Source: DATFVA01 sp963747755
Lineage (GTDB): Bacteria; Bacteroidota; Ignavibacteria; Ignavibacteriales; Ignavibacteriaceae
NCBI GenBank assembly: GCA_963747755.1
Contig: CAVVGK010000019.1
Coordinates: 28,608-92,607 of the forward strand
Direction: 5' to 3'
DNA length: 64,000 nucleotides
In this document: positions 25,853-35,690 of the stretch, in pieces
Numbering within the stretch: the stretch's first letter is position 1
Layout of the letters: every line of letters begins with the position of its first letter
Made by a program: the position numbers and the translations under genes
Notes under the pieces: model-generated
Databases searched by the model: none
The model's input: the letters and a program-made list of their open reading frames with translations, nothing else
What the model was told of the DNA's origin: nothing

Positions 25853-27184
25853 TTAAAACATCATAACACTACGTGGATTCGCGTCGATTAGCCGGAGCTT
25901 ACGGAAACAGGACTGCACAAATTCCGGATGCCCTTTAAAATAGCTCCTGAAATCCTCAACGCCGGAAGCCCTAAGTTCATCCAGCATTTTTTTAACATCA
26001 GCATCGTCCGTTTCCCATAGCGACACAGCCGTCGATTCAAAAATACCCCTGTACCGGTGCTCACTTTTCCTGAGTTCATTCTCTGAGGCAAGGCGCTCAG
26101 TAATATCATCTGCAATACCAATAACCCTCACTACCCTGCCGGAGGCATCGCTGACAGGGAAAGCGCGTTCACGAAGAAATTTTAACTTCCCGTCGGATCT
26201 CCTTATCCTGTAAGTATAATCCGTCGAAATTCCTCTAAGTTGTTTAACTATTGCCCTTCGTGCCTTCGGCTTATCCTCAGCAATAATATAATCGAGGTAG
26301 GCACCCGGGTTCTCATAAATATTATGCACCGGTTCACCGAAAACCGTTTCATATGCATTACTCATATAGATGATTTCAGGCTTAGCAGGATTACTTACAT
26401 AAAATACCTCGGTGAGATTTTCAATCAGATGTTTAAAGATGATCTCATTATCCTGCAGGCGCGATATTGTCTCTTTAGTCCTGGTAATATTCCTGGCAAT
26501 AGCAGAAGCGCCGACAATCTTGCCCGAAAGATCCTTCAGGGGAGATACAGTAATAGATACCCAGAGGATCCTGCCATCTTTCGTCTGTCTCCTCGTTTCA
26601 TAATGATCATAGCGTCCCCCTTTAGCCAACGATTTCATTATATCCTTTATTTCATTCTTCTTATCAGAAGGAGCAATGATATCAATATTTTTGCCTATCA
26701 CCTCTTCAGCCTTATAGCCGTACATTTGCTGAGCGCCTTTATTCCAGCTGAGAATGACACCGTCCATGTCCTTGCTTATTATTGCGTCGTCCGAGGATTC
26801 AATAATTGAAGAGAAAAGAATCCGAAGGTAGTCGGACGCCGGTTCAGGCGAAGCCGGGATAATCGACTCAAGCCTTGCTGGTTTATTATCAAACGTAACT
26901 TCACTTAACTTTACAGTAAGTGGAACCTTTGTACCGTCCTTTTTACGATGATAGATACGCGAATAGCCATTAAGTTTTTCGGGAGTATTGATCTCGTTAA
27001 GAGAGTGGTCAAAAAAGAGATCCTGCATTCTCAGGGAAAGGAGTTCGGAGCGTGAATAACCATAGAACTTTACTGCCGCATTATTAACATCAAGGATCCT
27101 GAAATTTTGAGGATCGTAGACAATAAGCGGAAGAGGGTTAAGATCGAAAAGGACCTTATAGTCTGTACCGGTTAAAGTATTCAT
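25853..27184 (-). CDS. N-terminal part of the split multi-PAS histidine kinase
   Basis: 443 residues: three PAS domains (about 8-115, 118-238 and 245-362) and the first half of a fourth (about 372-443, starting HRYRGIFESTAVSLWETDD). The frame ends in VMMF followed by TAA, in the middle of that PAS domain. The sequence reads ATG TTT TAA AGC; dropping one T gives F-K-A-R-N-K-R and runs straight into the downstream frame. It has no kinase domain of its own. Read as one gene (23047-27184) it is a soluble kinase with about seven PAS domains and one GAF. A true frameshift mutation, a sequencing error or +1 recoding are all possible. Confidence 0.82.
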   Translation of the reverse strand: MNTLTGTDYKVLFDLNPLPLIVYDPQNFRILDVNNAAVKFYGYSRSELLSLRMQDLFFDHSLNEINTPEKLNGYSRIYHRKKDGTKVPLTVKLSEVTFDNKPARLESIIPASPEPASDYLRILFSSIIESSDDAIISKDMDGVILSWNKGAQQMYGYKAEEVIGKNIDIIAPSDKKNEIKDIMKSLAKGGRYDHYETRRQTKDGRILWVSITVSPLKDLSGKIVGASAIARNITRTKETISRLQDNEIIFKHLIENLTEVFYVSNPAKPEIIYMSNAYETVFGEPVHNIYENPGAYLDYIIAEDKPKARRAIVKQLRGISTDYTYRIRRSDGKLKFLRERAFPVSDASGRVVRVIGIADDITERLASENELRKSEHRYRGIFESTAVSLWETDDADVKKMLDELRASGVEDFRSYFKGHPEFVQSCFRKLRLIDANPRSVMMF

Positions 27185-27375
27185 TATGGGACGCCTTGTT
27201 CACCTGCACCGGCAAACCTAAAAGATTACACGACTAGGGTTTATGATTACCATTATTAAGGTGGAAATATAGAGAACGGTGTTAAGGAATTGCGTGAGAA
27301 AAAGCACAGCACATTGAAGGAAGGAAGAATTCTTTTACTTTAATGTCAGCAAAATGGAATAATTAGAGAAGACAG

Positions 27376-28656
27376 ATGAAGCTTGCAATTTTATCCGACT
27401 TACATCTCGGAAATTTATCATGCTCACTGGTAGAGTGGAACGGAAATGAATATGTGGAAGGATCAAAGTATAAGGATTTCTGTGAAGCTGCAGGAGAGGG
27501 GAATGATTATCTCATCCTGCTTGGTGATGCACTGGATTTCTCAGCCGCAGGTTATGAGAAAGCATACGAAGCGGCAAAAGTTTTCTTCACACTGGTGCAG
27601 GAAGACGGGATAGCAGATCAGATTATTTACATCCCGGGTAATCACGATTACGAAATCTGGAATATAGTTGAGAACGAGGTGAACATTATTCTCCAGATCA
27701 GGGAGGAGAAGATACCGCGGAAGTTCAGAACCGCAATACCGGGGATTCTCGATGACAGAACCGGTACCAGCACCCCCGGGCTCACGCTCCCCGGCGTTGG
27801 TAAAAGAAAGGACGGTAGTTACACCTACGGAGGATTGTTCTTAGATCATATAACCGACGAGCCTTCAAACTTCGTCTTCGTCTATCCCAACCTGTACCTA
27901 GCAACAGACGAAGGAAACATCCTCATTACACATGGGCAGTATCTCGGCAGCTACTGGTCGATGCTCTCAAAATGGGCGCCAATCATCTTCGGCAGCGATC
28001 TCAATCAGGGAACGCAAATGGATATTAAAGAGATGGTAGGTATGAATTTCCCCTTCAACCAGCTTGCCTGCTCGGGAGTAGGCGAGGCAGGAATTCTCTC
28101 TGAAACACTTTCGCGGGTTCAGCAAGAGATCAAAGAAGGCAAGACAAAGAACACCCGGCATTACGTCGATAACCTCGTCAGCTACCTTGACGATCATCTA
28201 TTTATGTACAGGAAATGGTACAAGTTCCTTTACGAAGCAGCATCCGGTTTTTACGCAGTGGGCAGAGCAAAGAAGCTGATCCTCGGGATGCTCTCCCCCG
28301 AAACAAAAGTGCGGTACAACAAAGAGTATTTCCGGCTTCCGGAAGTACAGGAACGATTTTTCACTTACTATAACGCCTGTCTCGCCGAACTGGATCAGCT
28401 TGATAAAGTGCATAAAATCAGTCTCCCCTATCCCGACAAAATGATCTTCGGCCACACACACGTACCCGTAACAATGGACAATCCCATTGTTATGAACTCG
28501 CCGGCAGGCACTTCGATCAGTTTGTGCAACACCGGCGGATGGTTATGGAAACAGACAAAAGGCAAAAAAATATTCCGCGGCGCGGTAGTTTTCAGGTATG
28601 AATCGGGCAAAGGAATATTCAGTCCTGCTGATTGGAATGACAATGAAAAAGGATAA
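27376..28656 (+). CDS. Calcineurin-like metallophosphoesterase
   Basis: 426 residues, cytoplasmic. The five metal-binding blocks of the family are present: SDLHLG (residues 7-12), LGDALDF, PGNHDYE, ITHGQY and GHTHVP (about 360). These coordinate two metal ions for hydrolysis of phosphomono- or diesters. A long insert between the GNHD block and the C-terminal histidines distinguishes it from UDP-diacylglucosamine hydrolase and the Icc proteins. The substrate cannot be assigned. It is divergent from the kinase genes and followed by a terminator-like hairpin. Confidence 0.87.
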   Translation: MKLAILSDLHLGNLSCSLVEWNGNEYVEGSKYKDFCEAAGEGNDYLILLGDALDFSAAGYEKAYEAAKVFFTLVQEDGIADQIIYIPGNHDYEIWNIVENEVNIILQIREEKIPRKFRTAIPGILDDRTGTSTPGLTLPGVGKRKDGSYTYGGLFLDHITDEPSNFVFVYPNLYLATDEGNILITHGQYLGSYWSMLSKWAPIIFGSDLNQGTQMDIKEMVGMNFPFNQLACSGVGEAGILSETLSRVQQEIKEGKTKNTRHYVDNLVSYLDDHLFMYRKWYKFLYEAASGFYAVGRAKKLILGMLSPETKVRYNKEYFRLPEVQERFFTYYNACLAELDQLDKVHKISLPYPDKMIFGHTHVPVTMDNPIVMNSPAGTSISLCNTGGWLWKQTKGKKIFRGAVVFRYESGKGIFSPADWNDNEKG

Positions 28657-28700
28657 TCCATCTTTATAATGAATGGCTAAAGCAAAATCTCTTTAAAATA

Positions 28701-28732
28701 AAAAACCGGCAGTGGAATACTGCCGGCTGCGC
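28701..28732 (-). terminator. Rho-independent terminator of the PRC-barrel gene
   Basis: CCGGCAG (28706-28712) and CTGCCGG (28720-28726) form a 7-bp GC stem. On the minus strand it is followed by TTTTTTATTTT. It lies 22 bases beyond the stop of the minus-strand PRC-barrel gene and may also stop the convergent phosphoesterase transcript. Confidence 0.8.
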
Positions 28733-28753
28733 ATTTTACCACCTATTTATATT

Positions 28754-29095
28754 CTACCAATATATTTCTGCATCATAATGATTATAAATATCTTTCATAT
28801 AATTATAATCCGGGGTTCTCGGCCAATTGTCCTTATCAAATCCCGGAGCATTTTCCAGGGTTTCCTTTGATGCATCCAGAAAAAACTGTTTGTTACCGGT
28901 ATCAAGCCGCAATGTTTCCCATGGGACGGCGAAATATTTTCCACCCATTCCTAAAAATCCCCCGAATGAAACAACGGCATATGCTATTTTCCCTTTATCC
29001 GTATCCAGCATAATCTCCTCTATCTTACCAAGATCCTCTCCGGCTTTATTAGTTACATCATCCCCTATCATCGTTGTTGCTGATAACACTATCAT
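28754..29095 (-). CDS. PRC-barrel domain protein (copy 1)
   Basis: 113 residues. The PRC-barrel core is seen in VLSATTMIGDDVTN, LGKIEEIMLD, GKIAYAVVSFGGFLGMGGKY and FAVPWETLRLD. PRC-barrels occur in photosynthetic reaction-centre subunit H, in RimM and in many small stress proteins; a specific role cannot be given. I start at ATG 29095 because GGAGGT lies seven bases upstream; an ATG four codons earlier (29107) overlaps that Shine-Dalgarno. A close paralogue lies at 53184-53525, and the similarity extends about 60 bases upstream of both genes. Confidence 0.85.
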   Translation of the reverse strand: MIVLSATTMIGDDVTNKAGEDLGKIEEIMLDTDKGKIAYAVVSFGGFLGMGGKYFAVPWETLRLDTGNKQFFLDASKETLENAPGFDKDNWPRTPDYNYMKDIYNHYDAEIYW

Positions 29096-29189
29096 ATAGA
29101 CCTCCATTATTTTAAATTACTTTGGATTCATTATAACCAACCGGACGGCTATAAAAAATGTTAATTATCACGGCAATAAAAGAGAGTGA

Positions 29190-29650
29190 TAAGAGAATGC
29201 GGCTAAAGCCGGAATGGGATGTGGGATTGCTATAGCCCGTCAGTTGAAACTGACGGCAATTCAAGCGAGTGATAGGCTGCTATATTGCCGTCGTGTTTTA
29301 ACCGGCGGATAAATAATGGAATATAAAAACTCAGGCTTTAGCCATTAATAGTTAAATGCCCAGAGCATAGTGCGAAGAATGCGGCTAAAGCCGGAATGGG
29401 ATGTGGGATTGCTATAGCCCGTCAGTTGAAACTGACGGCAATACGGTTAAAAACAAAGGCAATAGGCAGTTGAAACTGACTGCAATACAAGAGAGTGATA
29501 GGCTGCTATATTGCCGTCGTGTTTTAACCGGCGGATAATTAATGGAATATAAAAACTCAGGCTTTAGCCATTAATAGTTAAATGCCCAGAGCATAGTGCG
29601 AAGGATGCGGCTAAAGCCGGGGAGGGAGTTTATGTGTTTAACTGGTCCGT
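29190..29650. repeat. Cluster of extragenic palindromes
   Basis: Mixed short palindromes: CGGCTAAAGCCG, CCGTCAGTTGAAACTGACGG with tail CAAT, the related inverted form with GTTTTAAC, and GGCTTTAGCC. Two near-identical blocks of about 190 bases (29190-29350 and 29380-29590) show that the set is copied as a unit. There is no gene in the gap 29108-30210. Confidence 0.85.
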
Positions 29651-29655
29651 TGCTT

Positions 29656-30060
29656 GAAAGCAACGGCAATAGAAGGGATTGTTGGGATATTTGTACAACT
29701 GCCCCATTCTTGAAAGCAACGGCAATAGAAGGGATTGTTGGGATATTTGTACAACTGCCCCATTCTTGAAAGCAACGGCAATAGAAGGGATTGTTGGGAT
29801 ATTTGTACAACTGCCCCATTCTTGAAAGCAACGGCAATAGAAGGGATTGTTGGGATATTTGTACAACTGCCCCATTCTTGAAAGCAACGGCAATAGAAGG
29901 GATTGTTGGGATATTTATACAACTGCCCCATTCTTGAAAGCAACGGCAATAGAAGGGATTGTTGGGATATTTATACAACTGCCCCATTCTTGAAAGCAAC
30001 GGCAATAGAAGGGATTGTTGGGATATTTGTACAACTGCCCTATTCTTGAAAGCAACAGCA
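29656..30060. repeat. 56-bp tandem repeat, seven full units plus a partial
   Basis: GAAAGCAACGGCAATAGAAG recurs at 29656, 29712, 29768, 29824, 29880, 29936 and 29992, and a decayed copy at 30048: an exact 56-base period. Units differ by only a few bases. The first unit carries the intact palindrome CCGTTGCTTGAAAGCAACGG; later ones have CCCATTC in its left arm, so the array spread from one altered copy. Because 56 is not a multiple of three, all frames look open; I see no sign of coding. Confidence 0.9.
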
Positions 30061-30210
30061 ATATTGCAAAAAATTTCCTGTTTTTACTTTTATACATATT
30101 CTCCTTATCTTACTTTTAAAGTTCAATAACCATTTACTAAATACATAGAGGGCATCAAAAAAACATACGTTGAATGCTCCCTATCTCCTATTCAGTGTTA
30201 AATTGCGAGG

Positions 30211-30795
30211 ATGAATGAAAAAAGGATCCTTCTCTTTCAGGGACGATCAGTTGAAGGTTTTCAGATAATCTCACCCGACTGGAAATATGTCTACATCAAT
30301 AATTCCGCCGCTTCGCAGGGAAGAAGCTCGAAGGAGGAACTCAGCGGCTTTACGATGATGGAAAAATACCCCGGAATTGAAAAGTCGGGATTATTCGGGA
30401 TTCAGGAAAATTGTATGATCAAAAGAATCCCGCACATTATGAAAAATGAGTTCACCTACAAGGACGGAACGCATGGCTGGTTCTACCTTCATATCGAACC
30501 TGTACCTGAAGGACTGCTGATCCTCTCCTCAGACATCACCGGCCAGAAGAAAGCGCACGATGAAATATTGCATCTCAACAGGGTTTACGCATTACTCAGC
30601 AATATCAACCAGGTATACCGGCAGTCAGACCGGTAAAGTACCTCCAGGTTCTTCCTCTGCAAACCGGGAAGTATTATACATTGACGATGACCGGACCGCG
30701 CATCTGTTTGTGGGTAAATTCCTAAACGGTATATGCAGTCTCGATGCCTGTACCACCGGCGACGAAGGACTGAATATTTGTTACCGGCATAATCA
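30211..30795 (+). pseudogene. Remnant of a hybrid PAS kinase: PAS half plus receiver fragment
   Basis: The frame 30211-30636 (141 residues) encodes one PAS domain (FQIISPDWKYVYINNSAASQ) ending in a linker (HDEILHLNRVYALLSNINQV) that normally leads into a kinase or another PAS. After its stop, another frame reads EVLYIDDDRTAHLFVGKFLN and then DACTTGDEGL, the start of a receiver domain. The kinase core between them and the end of the receiver are missing. Internal deletion plus truncation is the simplest reading. It runs into the 3' end of the convergent T9SS gene. Confidence 0.65.
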
Positions 30796-33174
30796 CCTTA
30801 ATAAAATCATCTTTTTTGTTTCCCTGTAACCATCTGCCTCCAACCTGTAATAGTACACCCCGCTGCTCAGTCCGGCTGCATTAAAATCCACCCTGTAGCT
30901 TCCGGCCTTAACTGTCCCGTTAATCAGCTCCGCCGCTTTCTGACCCAGGGGATTATATATACTTAAATTTATAAATCCATCAGCAGGAATGGTATAGTTT
31001 ATAGTAGTGGTAGGATTAAAAGGGTTGGGATAGTTCTGCGATAACTTATATTCTCCCGGTTCACCGAGACTCACCTCCACGGTACCTGAGTATTCATAAT
31101 CCCCGTTAAAATCCAACTGCTTTAACCTGTAATAATATGTTCCAACTTTTCCGGGTTTATCTGTAAAACTATAGCTCTCCGGTTCGGTTGATGTTCCTCT
31201 CCCCTGCACAAATCCTATCTTATTCCAGGCATCTTTACTCCTTCGTTCTATCTTGTAGCCATTGTTGTTAGTCTCTGTTAAAGTCACCCAGTTAAGTATT
31301 ACTTTTTCACCGGCAGCATTTGCAGTAAATGAGGCCAGTTCGACAGGAACAACTTCAGATAAAAGACGCTTCCAAACACTCCCACCGTACGTACCAGCAT
31401 AAACATAATCTGCATCTGCGCAAATTGATTGGATATCAAGATGAGACAGGCCGTCATTTATGGAAGACCAGCTGCTGCCTAAATCAGCGGATAAGAATAC
31501 TCCTCCTCCCTGAGTTCCTGCGAAGACGTAATTCCCTGCTATACAGATGTACCTGATATTCAGGTTCGTTAACCCATTATTCGCTTCGCTCCAGTCGGAG
31601 CCATTATTAGTCGATATAAAGATGCCTGCAGCATTTGTACCGGCAAACAGTGTGTTGCGTTTTGCTGCTGCACACCTGATATATGTATTAGTTAATCCAT
31701 TGTTCACAGCAGTCCATGTATCGCCATTATTAATCGAAGTAAAAATGCCGCCGCCGGTACCAAGAAAAACATTAGTTTCATTTGAGGTAATCGAGTACAC
31801 ATAGCTGTTCGTCAAACCGTTTGCAGTTTCAAACCAGGGCACACCATAATTTGTAGAGCGGAATACACCCGTTCCGGGTCCTCCACCGTATCTTCCAGCA
31901 AACAATGTGGTATCTTTTGTACCGAGCGACTGCAGATGACTTGTAGTGAGTCCTCCATCAACAATCTCCCAGGTATCGCCGTTATTTGAGGATCTCCATA
32001 CCCAGCTTCCCCACGAACTTGCAAACATATAAGAACCAATCTGTGCCAGGGAATTAATTTCATAGCCGGGTATATCTCCGCTTACCCACGTCCACGTCTG
32101 CCCTTCATCGGCAGTCCGGTAGACACCTCCACCGGAAGTTCCCGCAAACACTCCATAATCATTTTGGAGCAGGCTCAATACAGAATTACTCCTGATTCCG
32201 GAATTGGATGAGGACCATGAAGTACCGTTGTTCTGAGAGATGAACACTCCACCGCCGGACGTCCCTAAAAATAAGTCTGAGCCATCAGCATAAAGTATAT
32301 TTACAAGTTTACAGGTCAGCCTCATATTCACCTCCGACCAGTTTGCGCCGAAATCAGTCGATCTGAAAACCCCACTACCGCCGGAGCTTACAACGCCGGA
32401 ACCGGTTCCGGCAAAAAGAACCTGACCAATAGTTTCAATTGTGTGTATATTCGGATTCGTCAGTCCGTTATTTATATTTGTCCACAACGATCCATTATTG
32501 GTTGAACGGAAAGCTCCGCCCGGACTCGAAGTAGTAGAAACAGTTCCTGCGAAAACATTGTCAGCATCGGCCTTTAGTGTAACTACTTTGGAAAAATTAG
32601 GCAGTCCCGAACTGATAATAATCCAGTTTGATCCATTGTTAATGGAGCGGAAGATCCCATTCGCCGTCCCGGCAAAAAGATAAGTACCATTATATGCAAG
32701 TGACCAGATCTGGGTATTGAGCAGGCCGGTATTTACCGGGGTCCATGAATCGCCGTTATCGGCTGAACGAAAAATACCCTCGCCGGTTCCGGCGTAAAGA
32801 TAAGTTCCATCGTAAGTGAAAGCGTGGATGTTAGTGTTAGTCAGTCCCGAGCTTTTTTCCGTCCATGCCATTCCGTTATCTGTGGAACGGAAGATCCCGT
32901 TTGGTGAACCGGCAAATGCGCTATTGTTCACATAAAATAATGTCTGGATATTATTTTCGGTTATTCCGGTATTTGAAGCAGACCACTGCGCACCATTGTC
33001 AGTAGAAACGTATATTCCATTCATAGTGCCTGCTATCAGAACGTTTTCCCCGGCAGTGAGAGATAAAATAATTCCACCATCGGGACCATTAGTCTGAACC
33101 CACTGCGCAGGAAGTTCAACCGCAAACGAAAGCAGTATGATCACTAAAAGACTATTAAATAAATAACTTCTCAT
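30793..33174 (-). CDS. T9SS-secreted BNR/Ycf48-like repeat protein
   Basis: 793 residues. A signal peptide (about 1-23, ending LPAQ) is followed by about 13 repeats with the hallmark S-T-D-N-G-x-x-W (BNR/Ycf48-like, beta-propeller blades), spaced about 40-50 residues. A fibronectin-like segment (VPVELASFTANAAGEKVILN) and a C-terminal T9SS sorting domain (SQNYPNPFNPTTTINYTIPA through KKMILLR) close the protein. It should be exported and attached or released at the cell surface. The repeats probably form a propeller that binds carbohydrate or protein; no catalytic residues are apparent. It follows the related broken gene by 14 bases, so the two may form an operon. Confidence 0.88.
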   Translation of the reverse strand: MRSYLFNSLLVIILLSFAVELPAQWVQTNGPDGGIILSLTAGENVLIAGTMNGIYVSTDNGAQWSASNTGITENNIQTLFYVNNSAFAGSPNGIFRSTDNGMAWTEKSSGLTNTNIHAFTYDGTYLYAGTGEGIFRSADNGDSWTPVNTGLLNTQIWSLAYNGTYLFAGTANGIFRSINNGSNWIIISSGLPNFSKVVTLKADADNVFAGTVSTTSSPGGAFRSTNNGSLWTNINNGLTNPNIHTIETIGQVLFAGTGSGVVSSGGSGVFRSTDFGANWSEVNMRLTCKLVNILYADGSDLFLGTSGGGVFISQNNGTSWSSSNSGIRSNSVLSLLQNDYGVFAGTSGGGVYRTADEGQTWTWVSGDIPGYEINSLAQIGSYMFASSWGSWVWRSSNNGDTWEIVDGGLTTSHLQSLGTKDTTLFAGRYGGGPGTGVFRSTNYGVPWFETANGLTNSYVYSITSNETNVFLGTGGGIFTSINNGDTWTAVNNGLTNTYIRCAAAKRNTLFAGTNAAGIFISTNNGSDWSEANNGLTNLNIRYICIAGNYVFAGTQGGGVFLSADLGSSWSSINDGLSHLDIQSICADADYVYAGTYGGSVWKRLLSEVVPVELASFTANAAGEKVILNWVTLTETNNNGYKIERRSKDAWNKIGFVQGRGTSTEPESYSFTDKPGKVGTYYYRLKQLDFNGDYEYSGTVEVSLGEPGEYKLSQNYPNPFNPTTTINYTIPADGFINLSIYNPLGQKAAELINGTVKAGSYRVDFNAAGLSSGVYYYRLEADGYRETKKMILLR

Positions 33175-33188
33175 TTTATATCCTGCAC

Positions 33189-35561
33189 TTACTTTATTAA
33201 AATCATTTTTTTAGAAAATGAATAGCCGCTTGCCTCAAGTCTGTAGTAGTATATTCCTGAAGGCAGCGAGCCTGCATCGAAGTTTATGCTGTAGCTTCCA
33301 GCAGTAACAACACGGTTAACAAGGTCCGTCACCTTCTGTCCAAGAGCATTAAACACACTTAACTGAACATGGCCGTCATTCGGGATTGCATAGCTTATCC
33401 TGGTTGCCGGGTTAAAAGGGTTCGGGTAATTCTGCGAAAGGCTGTATTGCGCTGCCTGATCAAAATTCACTTCTACTATTCCTGAATACTCAAAACTACC
33501 GTCATAATCCAGCTGCTTCAGCCTGTAATAGTATTTCCCGGCTTCCTGAGGATTCTCGGTAAAGCTGTAAGTTTCCGGTTCCGTTGTGGTACCGTTACCC
33601 GCCAGGTATCCTATTTTACTCCAGGCCTTCCGGCCGTTCTCAGTTTCCTTCATCCTTTCAATCTCAAATCGCTTGTTGTTCGTCTCTGTTGCTGTCCGCC
33701 AGTTAAGGACAACAGTATTATCACTTACTACAGCCGAGAAGGAAGTAAGCTCTACCGGGGTAATGCCAAAGGCTTTCCATACACTGCTTAATCTAATTCC
33801 GGCATATACGTAAACATCATAAACAATGAGTGACTGCACGGGAAGATTTAGAAGCTGATTCCCATATTCCTGCCAGTTATCACCATTATCAGTTGAATAA
33901 AAAACTTTGCCATCCGTTCCAGCATATACAGTGTTGGAACCTGCTGTCATTGAAGAGACATTAAGGTCTGTCAGTCCATTATTCACCTCAATCGAGTTAC
34001 CACCATTATCGGATGACCTGTAAACTCCTCCGCCCGGAGTACCGGCAAATAAGATATCTCCCGAAAGAGCAAGACAATTAATAAACGGGAATGACAGGCC
34101 ATTATTCACGGGTACCCACGAACCACCATTATCAGTTGAAAGATTAACTCCACCGCCAAGAGTACCGGCAAAGACATTGCTTCCATTTATTGCAAGGGCA
34201 ACGACTGCCGGATTTGAGAGACCATTATTCACCTCAGCCCAGGATCACCTGCATCAGTCGACAGGAATATTCCTCCGCCGTATGTCCCGGCAAACAAATT
34301 TGTGCCATCGCCAGCAAGAGAAAAAACCAGCGGATAGGTGAGTCCGTTATTCGCACCCGACCAGTTTGCTCCGTTATCGGTTGAACGAAATACACCGCTG
34401 CCGAAGGTGCCGATATACAAATTACCTCCATCAGCTTTCACACAGAATGCATACGGCGATGTAATACCGCTGATGCTCTGGTTCCAGGTTTCTCCTCCGT
34501 CGGCAGAGCTATAAAAAGCTCCACCGTAGGAGGACGCAAAAATATTTGAACCATCCGTATCAAGACCCGTTATAAAGGCAGCTGTAAGACCGCCATTTGA
34601 AGGTGCCCAGTCATCACCATTATTAGTAGATCGGAAAACCCCGCCAAGGTGAAGTCCGGATCCCGCGAGAACATATGCACCATCACCTATAATTGAGGAA
34701 GCGTACGTATTGGTTAGTCCGGTATTTACCGGGATCCAGTTTGGAGATTCAAAGCGGAAGATACCGGTACCGAGATTCATACAGGCAAACAAAGTTGTGC
34801 CGCTAACGCCAAGGGTAATCACATTATTATTAGGAGTTGGAATTTATTACCGTCCAACCGTCGCCATTATTTGTTGATTTAAAGATACCGCCTGTTTCAG
34901 TGCCGGCGTATAAATCCGTCCCCATAACAGCAAGAACTATAACCTTATTGCTCGCAAACCCGTTATTTATTAAATTCCAGGAAACACCTCCATCAGTCGA
35001 ACGAAAAGCATATCCGCCGTAAGTTGCCGCAAAAATATTACTCCCAATCTCTGCCAGGGCTCTCACATCACTATTTGTCATCCCGCTGCCCGAGGCCGTC
35101 CAGTTTCCGCCGTTATCAGTTGAAACAAACACGCCTCCTTCAGTGGCTGCCAATATATTTGTTCCATCCAATATCAGATCCTTAACATTAAGATTTCCTA
35201 GTCCCGAATTAACCTGTTCCCAGGTTGAACCATTATCCGTTGAAAGAAAAATCCCGTCACCGGGTGTATCTACATCGCCATAGGTTCCGACAAGAATATC
35301 GCCGCCATTAAACAACACCGTATTAACATAAGTATTGGTTAAACCTGCAGCCCCAGTATTTGTCCAGTTTACGCCGCCATCGGCTGACACAAACAGGCCG
35401 CCTCCGTAAGTCCCGGCATAAATATTTCCGGCATTTTCAGTAAAAGTTAAAACTACTCCCCCCTCCGGACCGCCTGTCTGTATCCATTGTGCTTGAAGAC
35501 TAACCGGCCGGAACAAAAGCAAGCCCAGGAAAAAGATTGAGAGTAAATTAAATTTGCGCAT
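33189..35561 (-). pseudogene. T9SS BNR/Ycf48-like repeat protein, split by two frameshifts
   Basis: Three frames together make one protein of about 790 residues: 34830-35561 (signal peptide ending LQAQ and the first blades), 34229-34822 (middle blades) and 33189-34232 (last blades and T9SS tail SQNYPNPFNPATRISYAIPN, ending KKMILIK). At about 34230 the sequence reads GATCCTGGGCTGAGG, where one extra T would restore D-S-W-A-E-V-N-N-G-L. At about 34830 skipping one base joins VINSN to PNNNVITLGV. Its architecture and length match the gene just downstream, so it is a diverged tandem paralogue. Either a recent pseudogene or two base errors. Confidence 0.8.
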
Positions 35562-35598
35562 GTCAACCTCATTATTATAGAGTGATGCTGTTTATTTT

Positions 35599-35652
35599 CT
35601 CACCCAAAGTATATTGCTCTTACCCGGTGAGTAGCAATCACCCATTTGGTTG
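35599..35652 (-). promoter_or_regulatory. Cluster of CACCC/GGGTG-type sites upstream of the T9SS gene
   Basis: CTCACCCAAAG (35600-35610), TTACCCGGTGAG (35620-35631) and CAATCACCC (35635-35643) lie 40-85 bases before the start at 35561. The word CAATCACCCgaaY recurs at 36367 and 42242, so it may be a shared operator. Confidence 0.35.
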
Positions 35653-35690
35653 AATCTGGATATTAACACCGGGAGCGATGAATCAAGAAA

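Noticed and set aside
29656..30060. CRISPR array
   Set aside because: The 56-bp units are repeated end to end with almost no variation; there are no unique spacers and no cas genes in the window.
29571..30097. Repeated protein frames (MPLLSRMGQLYKYPNNPFYC and similar)
   Set aside because: They come from a 56-bp repeat read in three frames; no ribosome binding site, and the period is not a multiple of three.
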